This document shows, piece after piece, positions 21,613-33,782 of a DNA stretch of 64,000 bases. The stretch's first letter is position 1, and every line of letters begins with the position of its first letter. Made by a program: the position numbers and the translations under genes. The notes beneath the pieces are model-generated. The model was not told the DNA's origin. It was given only the letters and a program-made list of their open reading frames with translations, and did no database searches. The stretch is from Coriaria nepalensis (lineage: Eukaryota > Streptophyta > Magnoliopsida > Cucurbitales > Coriariaceae), in contig CP114489.1 in the NCBI GenBank assembly GCA_027186245.1, positions 4,285,501 to 4,349,500 on the forward strand, written 5' to 3'.

Positions 21613-24447
21613 GCATGTGAAATTAATCGAGGGCTTGTCATGAAATTTCATTTCATCTTTTTTCTTTTGTTGCTGAAGAATACATATGTGAATTTGTGTA
21701 TATGACTGTAAATAATGAATTGTAACGATATATATGGGAATTTGATTAGACGAAAGGATTTGTTTATGGACGAACGAAAATCTGGGCCTGATCCAATGGA
21801 TAGGATCATAACCGTTAGATCATTATGTAGAGTAATAAATAGGTTTTAATCATTTCGTAATTGAAAATATAGTCATAATTTGGACATAACTTCCCTCATT
21901 TGTTGTGCCACATTTGCTCTGGAAGTGATTTCATATTGATGAAAAGATAATGAGCAAATCAATATAAATGATATAAATATGGCTTTATGAGCTCAAGAAA
22001 AGTTAATAGTCATTTTTTCATCTACAAAATTAACCAATCCATGCTCTTCACTTTCCAACTTTCGCATTATAGTGGATTCGTCGGTCATGTTTTAGCACTC
22101 TATAACCGTTCTTTATCCTCTTTGGCTCGGGCTATAACAATGAGTTCATCCATAAATAAGGGTACTCATGTCTGGAAAACAAAAGAAGAATAAGTGTCTA
22201 GAAAAAAGAATTGTCGTGGAAGTCAGCACAACAAAGACATAAAGAAATATTATATACATATATATGTGTGTGTGTATACCCCCTTCCACTTGGAGTGTTA
22301 TCCTCATAAAATGTTTGAAGGGGCTCAACATCTAAGGGTGGGGTAGGTATCAATATGCACTCCTTGAGCCGTCCATGAGTTAAGACGGTCTTGAAATCCC
22401 TTTGCTCAGTGGTCATTAGATAGATAAGATCTCAGACCCTTATCTCTTCATCTGAAGGGTTTATCTTTGGGCAGATTAATTCTTACAAGATGACATAACT
22501 ATGAGAACAGGAGAAGATCTAAGGAAGAAGATAGGAAGGACCGAAAATAATGATTATCTTACCTTTGGTTTACATGTAGGTTGCCTATTAGACATTTTAG
22601 AAGGTCTGATCTAGTCTTGCTCTGATTGGATTCATCACGAGCCATTGTTCGTAAAAATAATAGGTAAGCCCAAGAAGGTCAATATGGAGCAGTTCGGAAC
22701 TAGTTGTTCGAGAAAGAGAGCTCGAGATAGGAAAGTTGGAACCTAAGAGTCAAATTTGGGAAGAAGGGTTGGTTTAGTACGAACAAGGAGCTCGACACTG
22801 AGAACACCTACGGGGAATCTAACCTTATGGCCCCCTAATTAAGGATTCCCTAAATATGAAGTTCAATCTAGCCCTTTCTAAAGTGAAATCATACTAAGTA
22901 TAGGAATCTAGCCTAGGTTACCTTAAGAAAATTTTAAGTTTTGAGGAAAGCCTACAAAAGCAGAAGCCGAACATCAAAAATTTAAATAAATAAATAAAAA
23001 CAGCATGAAAAAGTTAACAAACACTCAACCTAATTTTGAAACCAAAAATTGTGTATCAAACTAAGAAATTTTAGGAAAAAAATATGAAGAATACAAAGAA
23101 TGAAGCTTACCTGATTTGCGGAAGACAAGTTGAGCAAAACAAGATGGTGTGGCGGAGCAAACCAAAGCATTCAAAATCGAATCAGTTGGAGGATGACTGG
23201 CTTAGGTTTCATGTGCACGGAGATGAAAGATAGTCATGGTGGAAATGGTGAAATGAGGAAGAAATGGGGAACAAGGGTTTTAAATACAATCCCAGTTTTT
23301 CCTTCCTTTTCTTGTACATGATTGAACTGTTTACAATCCCAATTTTGTCATCAATATATATATATATATATTTATTTTGAGTTGCAACGGGTATGTGATC
23401 GATGTATACATATCATCTCGCGTTGAGTTTCAACTGCTCCTCATCCCATGCAAAAATCAAAAGTGCTGCTTTCACTTCTCAGTCTCGTTCATATCATTCT
23501 TCAATTCGACAATCGTCACATACATATTTCGTCTCCGGTTTCGTTTATATATATAATACGACCCATACAGTAAGTACCCCTTTGCTACCATATGCGTTAA
23601 TTGAACCAATCCAAAATCCTTAAAACAAGAATCGAGTAATCATATCTTGAAGTGTTGAGAAGTTGCATATATATATATATATATATATATCCTTATAAAC
23701 TAACCCACCAAGTAAGTAATGAAGTAATCAACCATTATTAGATTATCCACCATTATCAGGTATATACAACCACATTATAATATATATATTTCCCTTAATT
23801 CGAAGACGTCCTTGACTTTTCCATGCATACACATTATTACACACTACTTCTTTAATAATAAAAGAAATATTCGAGTTGAAAGCTACGGCTAACCAAAACC
23901 TTGATCAAGATAGAAGAGAATATGGCATGCTACCATCTTCCTTTCTCATGTCTTGGTTTCTTAAAGCTTCTTGTCATGTCAGTGTCACCTTTTTTCTAAG
24001 GATATGGCATAGAATCCTAAAAATGATTTATCGTATATGCATTACATATTCCAATCAAACACACATTTCTAACCTCATACGATTAACTCTTAACCAAACA
24101 TTTAATTACACTAATTGATATTATCATTTGACAAAATTGATATATTTTCTTGTCTACTACGATTTCTGAAAATGCTTATAAGCTAGATTCGAACAAATTC
24201 AAGTTTCTGGATCAAGACATAACATAAGATACCAAAAAACAAAACCATTAAAAAAGAAAAAATTAAACTCTGCTTATCAAATAATCCAGATTAGAGACAA
24301 AACATGCCTCAATTAGTAGAGTAGTTAAAGAGCAGTTGAAGAAAGCAAAGAAAATGATTTCCTCTTCTTCTACCTTCAACATAAAAAACCTTTCCCCCTC
24401 CCTTTCTCATCCTCCTCCACACCCAAACCCTCCTTTACTCACAAACA
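21613..24447. other. Intergenic; AT dinucleotide runs, no gene recognised
   Basis: The stretch holds TA microsatellites at about 23357-23371 and 23668-23690. Short frames on both strands lack family motifs. Sequence at 22400-23300 is less AT-rich and might be an old element or non-coding transcript, but nothing is diagnostic. The end, up to 24447, is the promoter and leader of the PBL15-like kinase. Confidence 0.4.
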
Positions 24448-26097
24448 ATGAAGGAATCATCACCGAATCCAAAGCCATGGCGGCCGTTCACGGCGAATTG
24501 CTGCTCGGCCGAGAACCAAACCGCCTTCGGGAATTTCAGCCGCTGCAGAACATCCAGATCGGATTTCTCCAAAAACGTCGCCCCTTCGCCGTCGTTTTGC
24601 CGGGTATCGTTTTCCGATCTGAGCCACTCTTCGTCTGCGCGGATTAATGAAGATCTCGCTCAAACTTTCGGTCCCGATCTGTTCGATTTCCAGCTGAGCG
24701 AACTGCGCGCTATCACTCAGAATTTCTCGAGCAATTTCTTGTTGGGTGAAGGTGGGTTCGGACGAGTTCACAAGGGCTATTTGGATGATAATCTCCGGCA
24801 GGGTCTAAAGGCTCAAGCGGTTGCTGTTAAGCTTCTCGATATAGAAGGCCTGCAAGGACACCGTGAATGGCTCGTAAGCTTCATAATTAATTTAATTAGT
24901 AGCTTAATTTAAATAATAAATAAAATAATTTTTTTTTAAATAAAAAACAGGCGGAAGTGATATTTCTAGGGCAGCTAAGGCACCACAATCTGGTGAAATT
25001 GATAGGTTACTGTTGTGAAGATGAAGAGAGGCTTCTTGTTTATGAGTTCATGCCTAAAGGCAGCTTAGAGAATCATTTGTTCAAAAGTACTACTCTTTTT
25101 ACAATTCTACCCTCGAAGTTCAATCTATTTCATTACAAACAGGTCGTTATGCTGTATTAATGTTCATATAACATATTATTGCAGGGATGTCAGTATCATT
25201 GCCATGGTCTACTAGACTTAAGATTGCAATAGGAGCTGCGAAAGGCCTTGCTTTCTTGCACGGAGCCAAGAAGCCGGTCATCTACCGCGACTTCAAGACT
25301 TCTAATGTCCTGCTCGACTCGGTTTGTAAATAAGACTTTCGACAGTTTAAGAGTACTATTTGTAATGCCAGTTTAAGAGTACTATTTTCTCTTTTTGGTA
25401 TTCTTTTTAGGATTTTACGGCTAAACTGTCGGATTTCGGACTTGCAAAGATGGGGCCCGAGGGATCCGATACACATGTTACCACTCGAGTAATGGGTACA
25501 TATGGATACGCTGCACCGGAATACGTCTCCACAGGTTTGAGTCCGTCTTCTAACAATTTAATTACTTGAAACAAATTAAGATTATATTCAATCTCTTAAG
25601 ACGAGACATAGTCACTCTGTATTGTTTCAGGGCACTTGACAACCAGGAGTGATGTATATAGCTTTGGAGTGGTACTACTGGAGCTTCTAACTGGCAGAAG
25701 AGCCATGGATAAGCTAAGACCCAAAAGCGAGCAAAAGCTAGTGGATTGGGCCAAACCTTATCTAAGCAATAGTAGGAGATTGCACTACGTAATGGACCCA
25801 AGGCTTGGAGGGCAGTATTCAGTGAAAGGGGCCAAGGGAATGGCCCACATCGCCTCACAGTGCGTGAGTTTGAATCCTAAAGACAGGCCCAGAATGCCTT
25901 TGATCATTCAAACTCTTGAAAGCCTACAGAATTACAAAGACATGGCAGTAACTTGTGGGCAGTGGTCCAACTATTCTTCTTCTTCGTCCAAATCTAGTGC
26001 TAGAGTCAATGGAGTGAAGGGAGTTTCGTCTAAGGTCAGAGCAGAGAGGAAAGGTGGGGTTAACTATACGAAATCCTCTCCTCTTGGTCCAAGCTAA
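24448..26097 (+). CDS. PBL15: Receptor-like cytoplasmic kinase, subfamily VII, PBL15-like
   Basis: Five exons: 24448-24873, 24951-25086, 25185-25321, 25411-25534 and 25631-26097; 1290 nt, 429 residues. The N-terminus contains [15 protein letters not shown] and [20 protein letters not shown], a signature I associate with Arabidopsis PBL15. It has no MGxxxS myristoylation start; Cys-Cys near residue 18 may serve for acylation. The kinase domain is complete: [11 protein letters not shown], Lys in [38 protein letters not shown] and [17 protein letters not shown] kinases relay signals from surface receptors, chiefly in immunity. The C-terminal tail (about 70 residues) is Ser/Lys-rich. PBL15 versus a close paralogue is the main uncertainty. 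Confidence 0.92.
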
Positions 26098-26759
26098 GAT
26101 CAGCATCATGATCCCTTTCTCTTGTGTTTGCAAGTGTAAATTAGTCATAAATGCTCTAATAGCATGGCTTGTTGTTCTATATATATTTATGTAAATGACA
26201 TTATTACATAAACTGGGTGTTTCATATTTTCTAATGTTTTTACTTGGAATTGAAGAATCGATGGAAGATTTGGTGGAAATCAACTTGACGTAAAGAAAAG
26301 TCAGAGCATAGGAGGAATCTAAATTTTCAATCACGTGCATCGTTGACTTGCTTTTCTCATTGAATTGCTCTAGCTAAGGCAGCAACGCCCTTTGACTATA
26401 AACATTGTAGCCAATTTTCATTTGTCATTGTACATGTAAGAAAATAATAATAATAATAATAATAATATCATAATAAAATAACGAGAAAAGAGATGTGCAT
26501 TCTTCAAAATCACGCTTTCAAGAAGCGTGAGAAACGCACTTAAAGGGAGACTAATTAAAAAAAATGAAAAAAGAGAACTTGGAAACGTAAAGCCAGTTTT
26601 GGTGCAGTGCCAATTTGCCTAATTTGCATCCACTTTCCTCCATTTCTACGCCATGAAAACGGAAGTAGAGCATTTCAAAGCTGAAATCAACGCCCATTCA
26701 TCTCTGATAATAGTTAGTGTCGATCTCTTCTTCCCACCGTTCCTTCCCTCCTCCCAGAC
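26098..26759. other. 3' flank of PBL15-like gene and promoter of the glycosyltransferase gene
   Basis: Contains an AAT microsatellite at about 26446-26467. No coding frame. The CT-rich region from about 26690 is likely leader of the gene at 26760. Confidence 0.45.
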
Positions 26760-28259
26760 ATGGCCTTATTAACCGCCAGCAGATCGCAGAAGAAGCCAAA
26801 CAACAGCAATTCCCCTTCCACCTCCAGTCTCTGCACCACCCTCTTCTTTATCGTTCTCTTCACTATTCCCGCCCTTTTCCTCCTCCACACCCCCACCACC
26901 ACCTCCCTCTGCAGCACCTTCTCCTCCTCCTCCTCCTCCTCCGTCGTCAGTCAAGTCAACAAACCCTGGGCCGGAGACCTCCTCTCCGCCCACTTCGCCT
27001 GGAACCGCCTCCCCTTCCTGCAAACCCACCCATCCCCCCTCTCCCTCCGCATCGCCGTCTTCTCACGGAAATGGCCACTCACCACCATTCCAGGCGGCAT
27101 GGAACGCCACGCCTACACTCTCCACTCCGCCCTCTCCCGCCGCGGCCACCGCATCCACATCTTCACCTCCCCTCCACCTCCTAAAACCACCCCTCCAAAC
27201 ACCTCCTCCTCAGACCCAAACCCATACCTCCATTTCCACGACGGCGAACCCGACCGGTGGCGATACAACAAAGCCTGGGAACTGTTCGAGAAAGAAAACC
27301 AGAACGAACCCTTCGACGTCGTCCACTCAGAAAGCGTAGCTCTCCCTCATTGGCTCGCTCGTCAGCTCCCTAACCTCGCCGTTTCATGGCACGGCATCGC
27401 CCTGGAATCCTTACAATCAAACATCTTCCAAGACTTAATCCGTAAACCCAACGAACCCATGTCTCCCGCTTTCAATACGAACATACAAGGCGTCATTCCA
27501 AAAGTGCTGAACGAAATCCGATTCTTCCATAGCTACGCTCATCACATCGCCATTAGCGATAGCTGTGGAGAAATGCTACGAGATGTTTACCAGATTCCCA
27601 GAAAAAGAGTCCACGTCATCGTTAATGGAGTCGATGAAGAAGATTTTCGACAAGATGATAAGTTAGGTGAAGAATTCAAGTCCAGAATTAAAATTCCAGA
27701 AAATGCAAGCTTAATTCTAGGAGTTGCAGGGAGATTGGTTAAAGACAAAGGCCATCCTCTTCTTTACGAAGCTTTCTCTGCTTTGACGAAAAAATATCCG
27801 GACGTGTACTTGATCGTGGCCGGCTCGGGTCCGTGGGAGCAGAGGTATAGAGATCTGAGTTCCAGGGTTTTAGTTCTGGGTTCCCTGAGTCCGTCGGAAT
27901 TGAGTGGGTTTTACAACGCGATCGATGTTTTCGTTAATCCGACGCTTAGGCCGCAAGGACTTGATCTGACATTAATGGAGGCGATGATGAGTGGGAAGCC
28001 CGTAATGGCGTCGAGTTTTCCGAGCATTAAGGGGACGATTGTGGTCGATGAGGAGTTCGGGTTTACTTTCGCTCCGAATGTGGAATCGTTGTTGGAGGCG
28101 TTAGAGGCGGCAGTGGGTGAAGGACGACGGCGGCTCAGCCAGAGGGGAACGTCTTGCCGGAATTACGCGACTTCGATGTTTACTGCCACTAAGATGGCTT
28201 TAGCTTATGAGAGGTTGTTCCTTTGTATCAAAGATGACAGATTTTGTACTTATCCATAG
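26760..28259 (+). CDS. GT4-type glycosyltransferase, putative Golgi type II membrane protein
   Basis: Intronless, 499 residues, starting at ATG 26760. A Ser/Asn-rich cytosolic tail (1-23) is followed by a signal anchor (about 24-44, TTLFFIVLFTIPALFLLH). The N-terminal GT-B domain has FSRKWPLTTIPGGMERHAYT, the Gly-rich acceptor/donor loop of GT4 enzymes. The C-terminal domain has LGVAGRLVKDKGHPLL and a final RPQGLDLTLMEAMMSGKPV. In GT4 enzymes the last motif is usually E-x7-E; here the first position is Gln. Close plant homologues are annotated only as UDP-glycosyltransferase superfamily members. Substrate unknown. The first 500 bp are notably C-rich. Confidence 0.85.
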   Translation: MALLTASRSQKKPNNSNSPSTSSLCTTLFFIVLFTIPALFLLHTPTTTSLCSTFSSSSSSSVVSQVNKPWAGDLLSAHFAWNRLPFLQTHPSPLSLRIAVFSRKWPLTTIPGGMERHAYTLHSALSRRGHRIHIFTSPPPPKTTPPNTSSSDPNPYLHFHDGEPDRWRYNKAWELFEKENQNEPFDVVHSESVALPHWLARQLPNLAVSWHGIALESLQSNIFQDLIRKPNEPMSPAFNTNIQGVIPKVLNEIRFFHSYAHHIAISDSCGEMLRDVYQIPRKRVHVIVNGVDEEDFRQDDKLGEEFKSRIKIPENASLILGVAGRLVKDKGHPLLYEAFSALTKKYPDVYLIVAGSGPWEQRYRDLSSRVLVLGSLSPSELSGFYNAIDVFVNPTLRPQGLDLTLMEAMMSGKPVMASSFPSIKGTIVVDEEFGFTFAPNVESLLEALEAAVGEGRRRLSQRGTSCRNYATSMFTATKMALAYERLFLCIKDDRFCTYP

Positions 28260-28643
28260 GCCCAAACCCAAATTCAAGCCCGGCCCAATAAGGTATAGAA
28301 TTTAAACTTGAGGTTCCAACTGGGTTTTTAAACGGTGATCCAAACTTCGTGACATTAACTTATCTATCAACCTTAGTTGATTAGGACGGAAAGTACAAGA
28401 CAATGGGTACAATAATAGAGAGATTGAATCAAAATGACGTTTATTGAGTTTAATAAAATATAGCTGAGCAAATAATGAGAGCACTAGCCCAACCAACTAA
28501 CACACCCAGATTTTGAGTAGTGGCTGTGCTTTACTTGTTCTGTGTCTTAATAGAATGATGACTGTTTCTGATTGCTATCAGTAATTTTAAGGCTCTTTCT
28601 CAACATACCACCCTTAACATATAACATAACATCAGCACATATA
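28260..28643. other. 3' flank of the glycosyltransferase gene
   Basis: No coding frame seen; likely contains the 3' UTR of the gene ending at 28259. Confidence 0.4.
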
Positions 28644-28773
28644 CTTCTCATTCGAGAAGGTCCTTCGATTCGAAAATCCGGTTATGGAAAGTGGGGTTGC
28701 AAGGGTAGGGACAATTGAGCTTTTGAAACGGGCTTCTGTCGTAATACCATTCTCCAACTGCCTTTTGCAATTG
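28644..28773 (-). pseudogene. Orphan last exon of a pectin acetylesterase
   Basis: On the minus strand, after an acceptor TGTTATGTAG, the frame reads [20 protein letters not shown] then [10 protein letters not shown] and stops. This is the usual C-terminus of plant pectin acetylesterases (CE13), including the CPYPCNP cysteines; the second Cys of CNPTC is Phe here. I looked for the other PAE exons up to the PPR gene at 29748 and saw none, so this appears to be a fragment. Confidence 0.65.
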
Positions 28774-29747
28774 TCTACATAACAAGAAACTTCATTAGAA
28801 AACAGAAAGAAAAGACGAAGCTCATGAATCATGAAGAAAGGATGTCGAAATGCGTGCTGCTCAAACGCCTTAATCACATTGACGCGTCAGATATTAACAA
28901 GCTACAAGCGCTGGCGTGTGAAAAGGGCAATTAGAGAACCAACATTGAAGCTTTTTCCGTTTACATATGGAAAATTCTGGTTAATTCCATTGATTATGAT
29001 GCTCTCGATTCGAAATGTAGGATGGGTTGGTTCGTAGATGGGAGGAGGAGAATTTTATCGAAGGATCAAAACCACATGTCGAATTATATCGGCAACGTGT
29101 TGTCCGTCACGTTTGGAGAAGCCAGCGTTGGAGAATTGAAACGGAGTTCCATATCGGAGGTGGTGGGTTTTGGTCCATGAGGCAATTTGTTAGGTGACGA
29201 ATGAGGAACATTTTTGGACTTGATTGATTGGATCAAGTGTCATAGGCCTGGATTGATGCTGTCTCGGTTGATTTCATTCTCTTGCAAATCAAACCAAACC
29301 AAACACTCCTAAATCAAATATTATCATATATATTAAGCCATAGTCCAAAGTTTTTATTTAAAAAAAAAAAAAAAAGCCTAAAGAAATTTGGGCCAGTCCT
29401 CCAACACTGGAATGGCGTCATAATATAATACTGGGCCCATCATGGAAACGGCCCAATTATCAGGCCTTCAGTCACCTTGTACCCTGTTCACACAAATCTT
29501 GTTTCCTCCCTCCGTTTGCCGCAACCTGGAGGGGAAACTCGATTCATGAGATTTTCCCAGCGGAGTAAATATTTCTCGCATAATTCTTGCATTTGAGATT
29601 CTGGTTTTGATTAGGAAGCGTGGCTCTCCCACATCCCCGTAAAACCTAAAGACCAACACAGACTTAACCGAAAACTAATTAATGGCTGCTGCTTCTTCCC
29701 CTTAAACCCTTTCCGAACGAACCAAAACCTCTTTTCAACTTATTTCA
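28774..29747. other. Intergenic, including promoter of the PPR gene
   Basis: No recognisable gene. An A-run lies at about 29360-29374. The region from about 29660 is the likely leader of the PPR gene. Confidence 0.4.
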
Positions 29748-32240
29748 ATGGATTTGAGAAGACTAGCAGTCACCAAACCAATCTATAGCTTCTCACCTAT
29801 CGCTCGTCCATTGACCTGCGTAACTTCTACTACCCCCGGCCACCACAATGAAGACTGCCCTCCGCCTCAGCCGCCATTACAGCAGCTACAGAATCAGCCT
29901 CCTCCAAATCAGAGTCTGATCAGCTCCGTACTTTCGATTCTCTCGAATTCATCTCTGGATCGTACCGAATGTAAAGCACTAATACCGCATTTGTCTCCTC
30001 ACGAGTTCGATCGAGTGTTGTTCTCTATTGGGTCGAATGTGAATCCCAAAACAACTCTTCATTTCTTTTCCTTTGCATCGGAGTCTTTCAGGTTTCGATT
30101 TTCCGTTCGTTCTTACTGCCTTTTGATCCGTTTGCTTATTCTTTCCAATCTTGCATCCTCTGCGAGATTGCTTTTGATTCGTTTGATAGATGGAAAGCTC
30201 CCTGTTTTGTATGTAAACTCAGAAGATCGTCATATTCAGATAGCTCTAGCAATGCTGGATTCGGTTCCAGTGGCTGAACGTGCTAAGACTGTTCAGCCAT
30301 TTGATTTATTAATACATGTTTATTGTACACAGTTCCGGAATGAAGGTTTTGGTTTTGCTATAGATGTTTTTCACCTGTTAGCAAGTAATGGCATTTTTCC
30401 ATCCTTGAAAACTTGCACTTTTTTATTGAGCGCTTTGGTGAAGGCGAATGAACTTCAAAAGAGTTATAAAGTATTTGAAGTAATATCTCGAGGCGTTCTT
30501 CCTGATGTTTTCTTGTTTACCAATGCTATAAATGCGTTTTGTAAGGGAGGAAAAATGGAAGAGGCTATTGAATTGATCACGAAAATGAAGGAGTTGGGTG
30601 TTGCTCCAAACGTCGTTACATATAATAATATTATTGATGGGCTATGCAAGAAAGGAAGAATAGATGAGGCTTTCCAGTTTAAAGAGAAGATGGTAGAGGA
30701 AGGTTTAGATCCAAGTCTAATAACTTATAGTGTGCTCATTAATGGTCTGATTAAATTGGAGAAATTCGACAAGACCAATCAGATTTTGAAGGAAATGATA
30801 AATGCGGGGTATGCTCCAAATGAATATGTGTATAATTCATTAATTGATGGGTATTGTAAAAAGGGGAAGATTACAGAAGCTCTGAAGATAAAGGATGTTA
30901 TGGTAGCTAAAGGCATAAGTCCAAATTCAGTCACTTTAAATTGTCTTCTTCAGGGATTTTACATGGCTAATCAATTGGAGAATTGCGTGTTTGTTTTAGA
31001 GGAGATGCTACTAAAGGGGTTTTCTGTTAACCAGAATGCTTGTTTTTCTGTAATTCACTGGTTGTGTATGAACTCTAGATTCAATTCTGCTCTGCCGCTT
31101 ACTACGGAAATGGTATCGAGAAACTTTAAGCCTAATGAGCGGTTGTTAACAAAATTGTTCTCTGGGCTCTGTAAGGATGAAAAACATTTAGAAGCAGCTA
31201 AACTGTGGTTCAAGCTGTTGGAGAAGGGGTTTGTGGTCAATATAGTGACCTCTAACGCACTAATTCACAGACTTTGCCAATCAGGTAATATGGAAGAGGG
31301 GGTTAAGATATACAAGGAGATGATAGCGAGAGGTTTGGTAATTGATAACATCACATACAATACACTTATCTTAGGTTGTTGTAGAGAGGGAAAATTGGAG
31401 GACAGTTTTAAACTCAAGGAAGAGATGTCTGAGCGAGGAATTCAACCAGACACCTTTACTTACAATTTACTAATACACGGCCTGTGTAATAGAGGTAAAT
31501 TGGATTATGCTATTAACCTTTGGAATGATTGCAAAAGCAATGGCCTTCGGGCCAATGTTCATACATATGGGGTGCTGATAGATGGATATTGCAAAGCTGA
31601 TAGAATTGAAGAGGCTGAAAATCTATTTGATGAGTTGGTTGCTAACAGAATGGAGCTAAATAATGTAGTGTTTAATACACTGATTAGGGCATACTGTCGA
31701 AAAGGTAATGTGACTTTAGCTTTTAAGCTTCTGGATGATATGAAAAGCAGAAGAATTCCACCAACTTGTGCAACATATGCTTCTCTAATACATGGGTTGT
31801 GTAGCATTGCACATGTTGAGGATGCTAGAAGTCTTCTTGATGAAATGAGGAAAGAAGGCTTGTTGCCAAATATTGTTTGTTATACTGCATTGATCGGTGG
31901 TTATTGTAAGTTAGGGCAGATGGATAGAGTGAGCACTGTATTGCTGGAGATGTCTTCTTTTGACATAAAACCTAATAAAATCACCTATACTGTCATGATT
32001 GATGGGTATGCTAAATTAGGGAACATGGAAGAAGCAACTAAGCTCTTAAGCAAGATGAAAGAAAATGGAATTGTTCCGGATACTGTTACTTTGAATGCAT
32101 TGACCAATGGATTCTGCAAGGGAAAGGAGTTAGAGAAAGGTTTTATGGTTTGTGATCATATGTCTAATGAAGGAACACCATTAGATGATATAACATACAC
32201 CACACTGATTCATGGGTGGAGTAATTCACAGAGAGTCTAA
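29748..32240 (+). CDS. P-class pentatricopeptide repeat protein, At4g19440-like
   Basis: Intronless, 830 residues, ATG at 29748. The first about 60 residues are rich in Arg, Ser, Thr and Pro with few acids, consistent with an organelle transit peptide. From about residue 195 to the end there are roughly 18 PPR motifs of about 35 residues, for example GVAPNVVTYNNIIDGLCKKG, GIQPDTFTYNLLIHGLCNRG and GIVPDTVTLNALTNGFCKGK. No E, DYW or other editing domain follows, so it is P class. Such proteins bind specific organelle RNAs to stabilise, splice or translate them. The domain layout resembles Arabidopsis At4g19440, annotated as chloroplastic. The RNA target cannot be read with confidence by eye. 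Confidence 0.9.
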   Translation: MDLRRLAVTKPIYSFSPIARPLTCVTSTTPGHHNEDCPPPQPPLQQLQNQPPPNQSLISSVLSILSNSSLDRTECKALIPHLSPHEFDRVLFSIGSNVNPKTTLHFFSFASESFRFRFSVRSYCLLIRLLILSNLASSARLLLIRLIDGKLPVLYVNSEDRHIQIALAMLDSVPVAERAKTVQPFDLLIHVYCTQFRNEGFGFAIDVFHLLASNGIFPSLKTCTFLLSALVKANELQKSYKVFEVISRGVLPDVFLFTNAINAFCKGGKMEEAIELITKMKELGVAPNVVTYNNIIDGLCKKGRIDEAFQFKEKMVEEGLDPSLITYSVLINGLIKLEKFDKTNQILKEMINAGYAPNEYVYNSLIDGYCKKGKITEALKIKDVMVAKGISPNSVTLNCLLQGFYMANQLENCVFVLEEMLLKGFSVNQNACFSVIHWLCMNSRFNSALPLTTEMVSRNFKPNERLLTKLFSGLCKDEKHLEAAKLWFKLLEKGFVVNIVTSNALIHRLCQSGNMEEGVKIYKEMIARGLVIDNITYNTLILGCCREGKLEDSFKLKEEMSERGIQPDTFTYNLLIHGLCNRGKLDYAINLWNDCKSNGLRANVHTYGVLIDGYCKADRIEEAENLFDELVANRMELNNVVFNTLIRAYCRKGNVTLAFKLLDDMKSRRIPPTCATYASLIHGLCSIAHVEDARSLLDEMRKEGLLPNIVCYTALIGGYCKLGQMDRVSTVLLEMSSFDIKPNKITYTVMIDGYAKLGNMEEATKLLSKMKENGIVPDTVTLNALTNGFCKGKELEKGFMVCDHMSNEGTPLDDITYTTLIHGWSNSQRV

Positions 32241-33764
32241 AGCAAGACTGATCGAGACCAGTTGTGATAGTTTCCAGAGGTCATGTGCCTCTTTTATGCT
32301 AGATTCACCATTCTGCAGATCTGGGTAATAGTTTGCGAATAAAAACGTGTTCAATCTTCATTTTCTGCATTCGGCATTTCTTGATCTTCATTGAGGAAGC
32401 AACATTTATTCTTTTCACAGGTCGTGGACAATGAAAGACCATCGTATTCACTACTCCACAATAAGTAGCTATGATTGAACCTTGAAGGTTGGTTTCTTAA
32501 TTGCTCTACAACTCTTATTTTTGTCTTTCTTTTCTCCTTACCTTTCTTTCTCTCAGTGTGTGCATTCGTTCTCAGGTGCATGCCTCTATCCCTATATAGA
32601 TTACACACTTTTGGGCTGAATACATATCGGTTATGGTATAAAAGAGAATAATTATGTCATTATGTTCTGCATACATCATGTAAGTGGTGAGCTGGGACTC
32701 ATATAAAGGGACTCTCCATTTGGTCTCACAATATGTACACACAAAAATGCTTTTCAAAAACTTTCCCCAATAGGCTTACATCTGTGTTCTTGTTCTTGGT
32801 TGTTTGCACAGAATGTGGAATTCCTGAAACGCCATTTCCCCCTTTAATGCTAAGTTGGAAATTTGTCTAATTTTCAGAATGTGACTATATATTTTTATAC
32901 TTTTATTTAGGTATCATGGGATTTTGGATTAATACTTCGGATTGATGGGATACCTTTATTGACCATGAAGAAGCTACTAAAAAGGATTCCTTATAATTTC
33001 ATGGTGCAGAATCTGGAATCATATTCTTGTAAATAGGGAGAGGATCTGTACTGAGTTGTGAAATCAGAAAAGAAAATCTGCATCTCAAAATCATTTTGCT
33101 GGATCTCGGCCCTCGGGTATGAAAATTAAAAGGGTATTTATCTACTGATCTCAGTTCATGGTCATTATAATCAATGCTTGCAAATTGAGAAATTCGTTAA
33201 GTAATTATTATTATTATTTCCTTTTACTCGAAGTTCCTATGACCATAAAATGCTCAATTACATGTTAGACTGGTATGTTTATATTTCATATCATATTGAT
33301 ACCTTCTCACTAAGAATTTTGAATGATTGTTTTTGCTGAACCTTAGTTGTGAAGGAAACAGTTTGACATTAACTCGGGCTGCCAATCTTGAGATCAGCTC
33401 GATGAGCCAAGGTGATTGATCGATCATTCATATGACAGGGAGCCTAGATTTTGACCAGTGAGGGTGCTTCGTGTAGTAAAGACAATCTCTTGGACATTTC
33501 ACATTTTTGTTTGTTTTATAAGATTCATGTTCAATGTAACTAAACTATAGTTACTAATTACTATACCCCAAAATGGATGATTTGGAATGTAAGGCACAGC
33601 TCTTAGAACCAGTTAAAGCTGATGGACGAGGTGCCAGAAAAATAAAATTCCATGCTTTGTGGTTGATTCCAATACTTTTTATTTATATTATTGCAATTAC
33701 AATTGCATTTATGTTGAATTCAACGTGCAGAAAAACCATACAATCTAATTACTATATATCATTT
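32241..33764. other. Intergenic; 3' flank of the PPR gene, no gene supported
   Basis: A 72-codon plus-strand frame at 33573 contains one hydrophobic stretch (HALWLIPILFIYIIAITIAF) but runs into a poly-C tract and matches nothing I know, so I do not call it. The rest is AT-rich with no motifs. Confidence 0.4.
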
Positions 33765-33782
33765 CCCCCCCCCCCCCCCCCC
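33765..33782. repeat. 18-base poly-C run
   Basis: An uninterrupted run of 18 C residues, 12 bp past the stop of the minus-strand LEA-like gene. On that gene's strand it is poly-G in the 3' UTR. Confidence 0.95.

Noticed and set aside
22198..23321. Several short frames on both strands between 22.2 and 23.3 kb
   Set aside because: No motif, no consistent splicing, no similarity to a known protein that I can recognise.
26769..27184. Gly- and Pro-rich frames on both strands over the start of the glycosyltransferase
   Set aside because: Shadow frames caused by its C-rich coding sequence.
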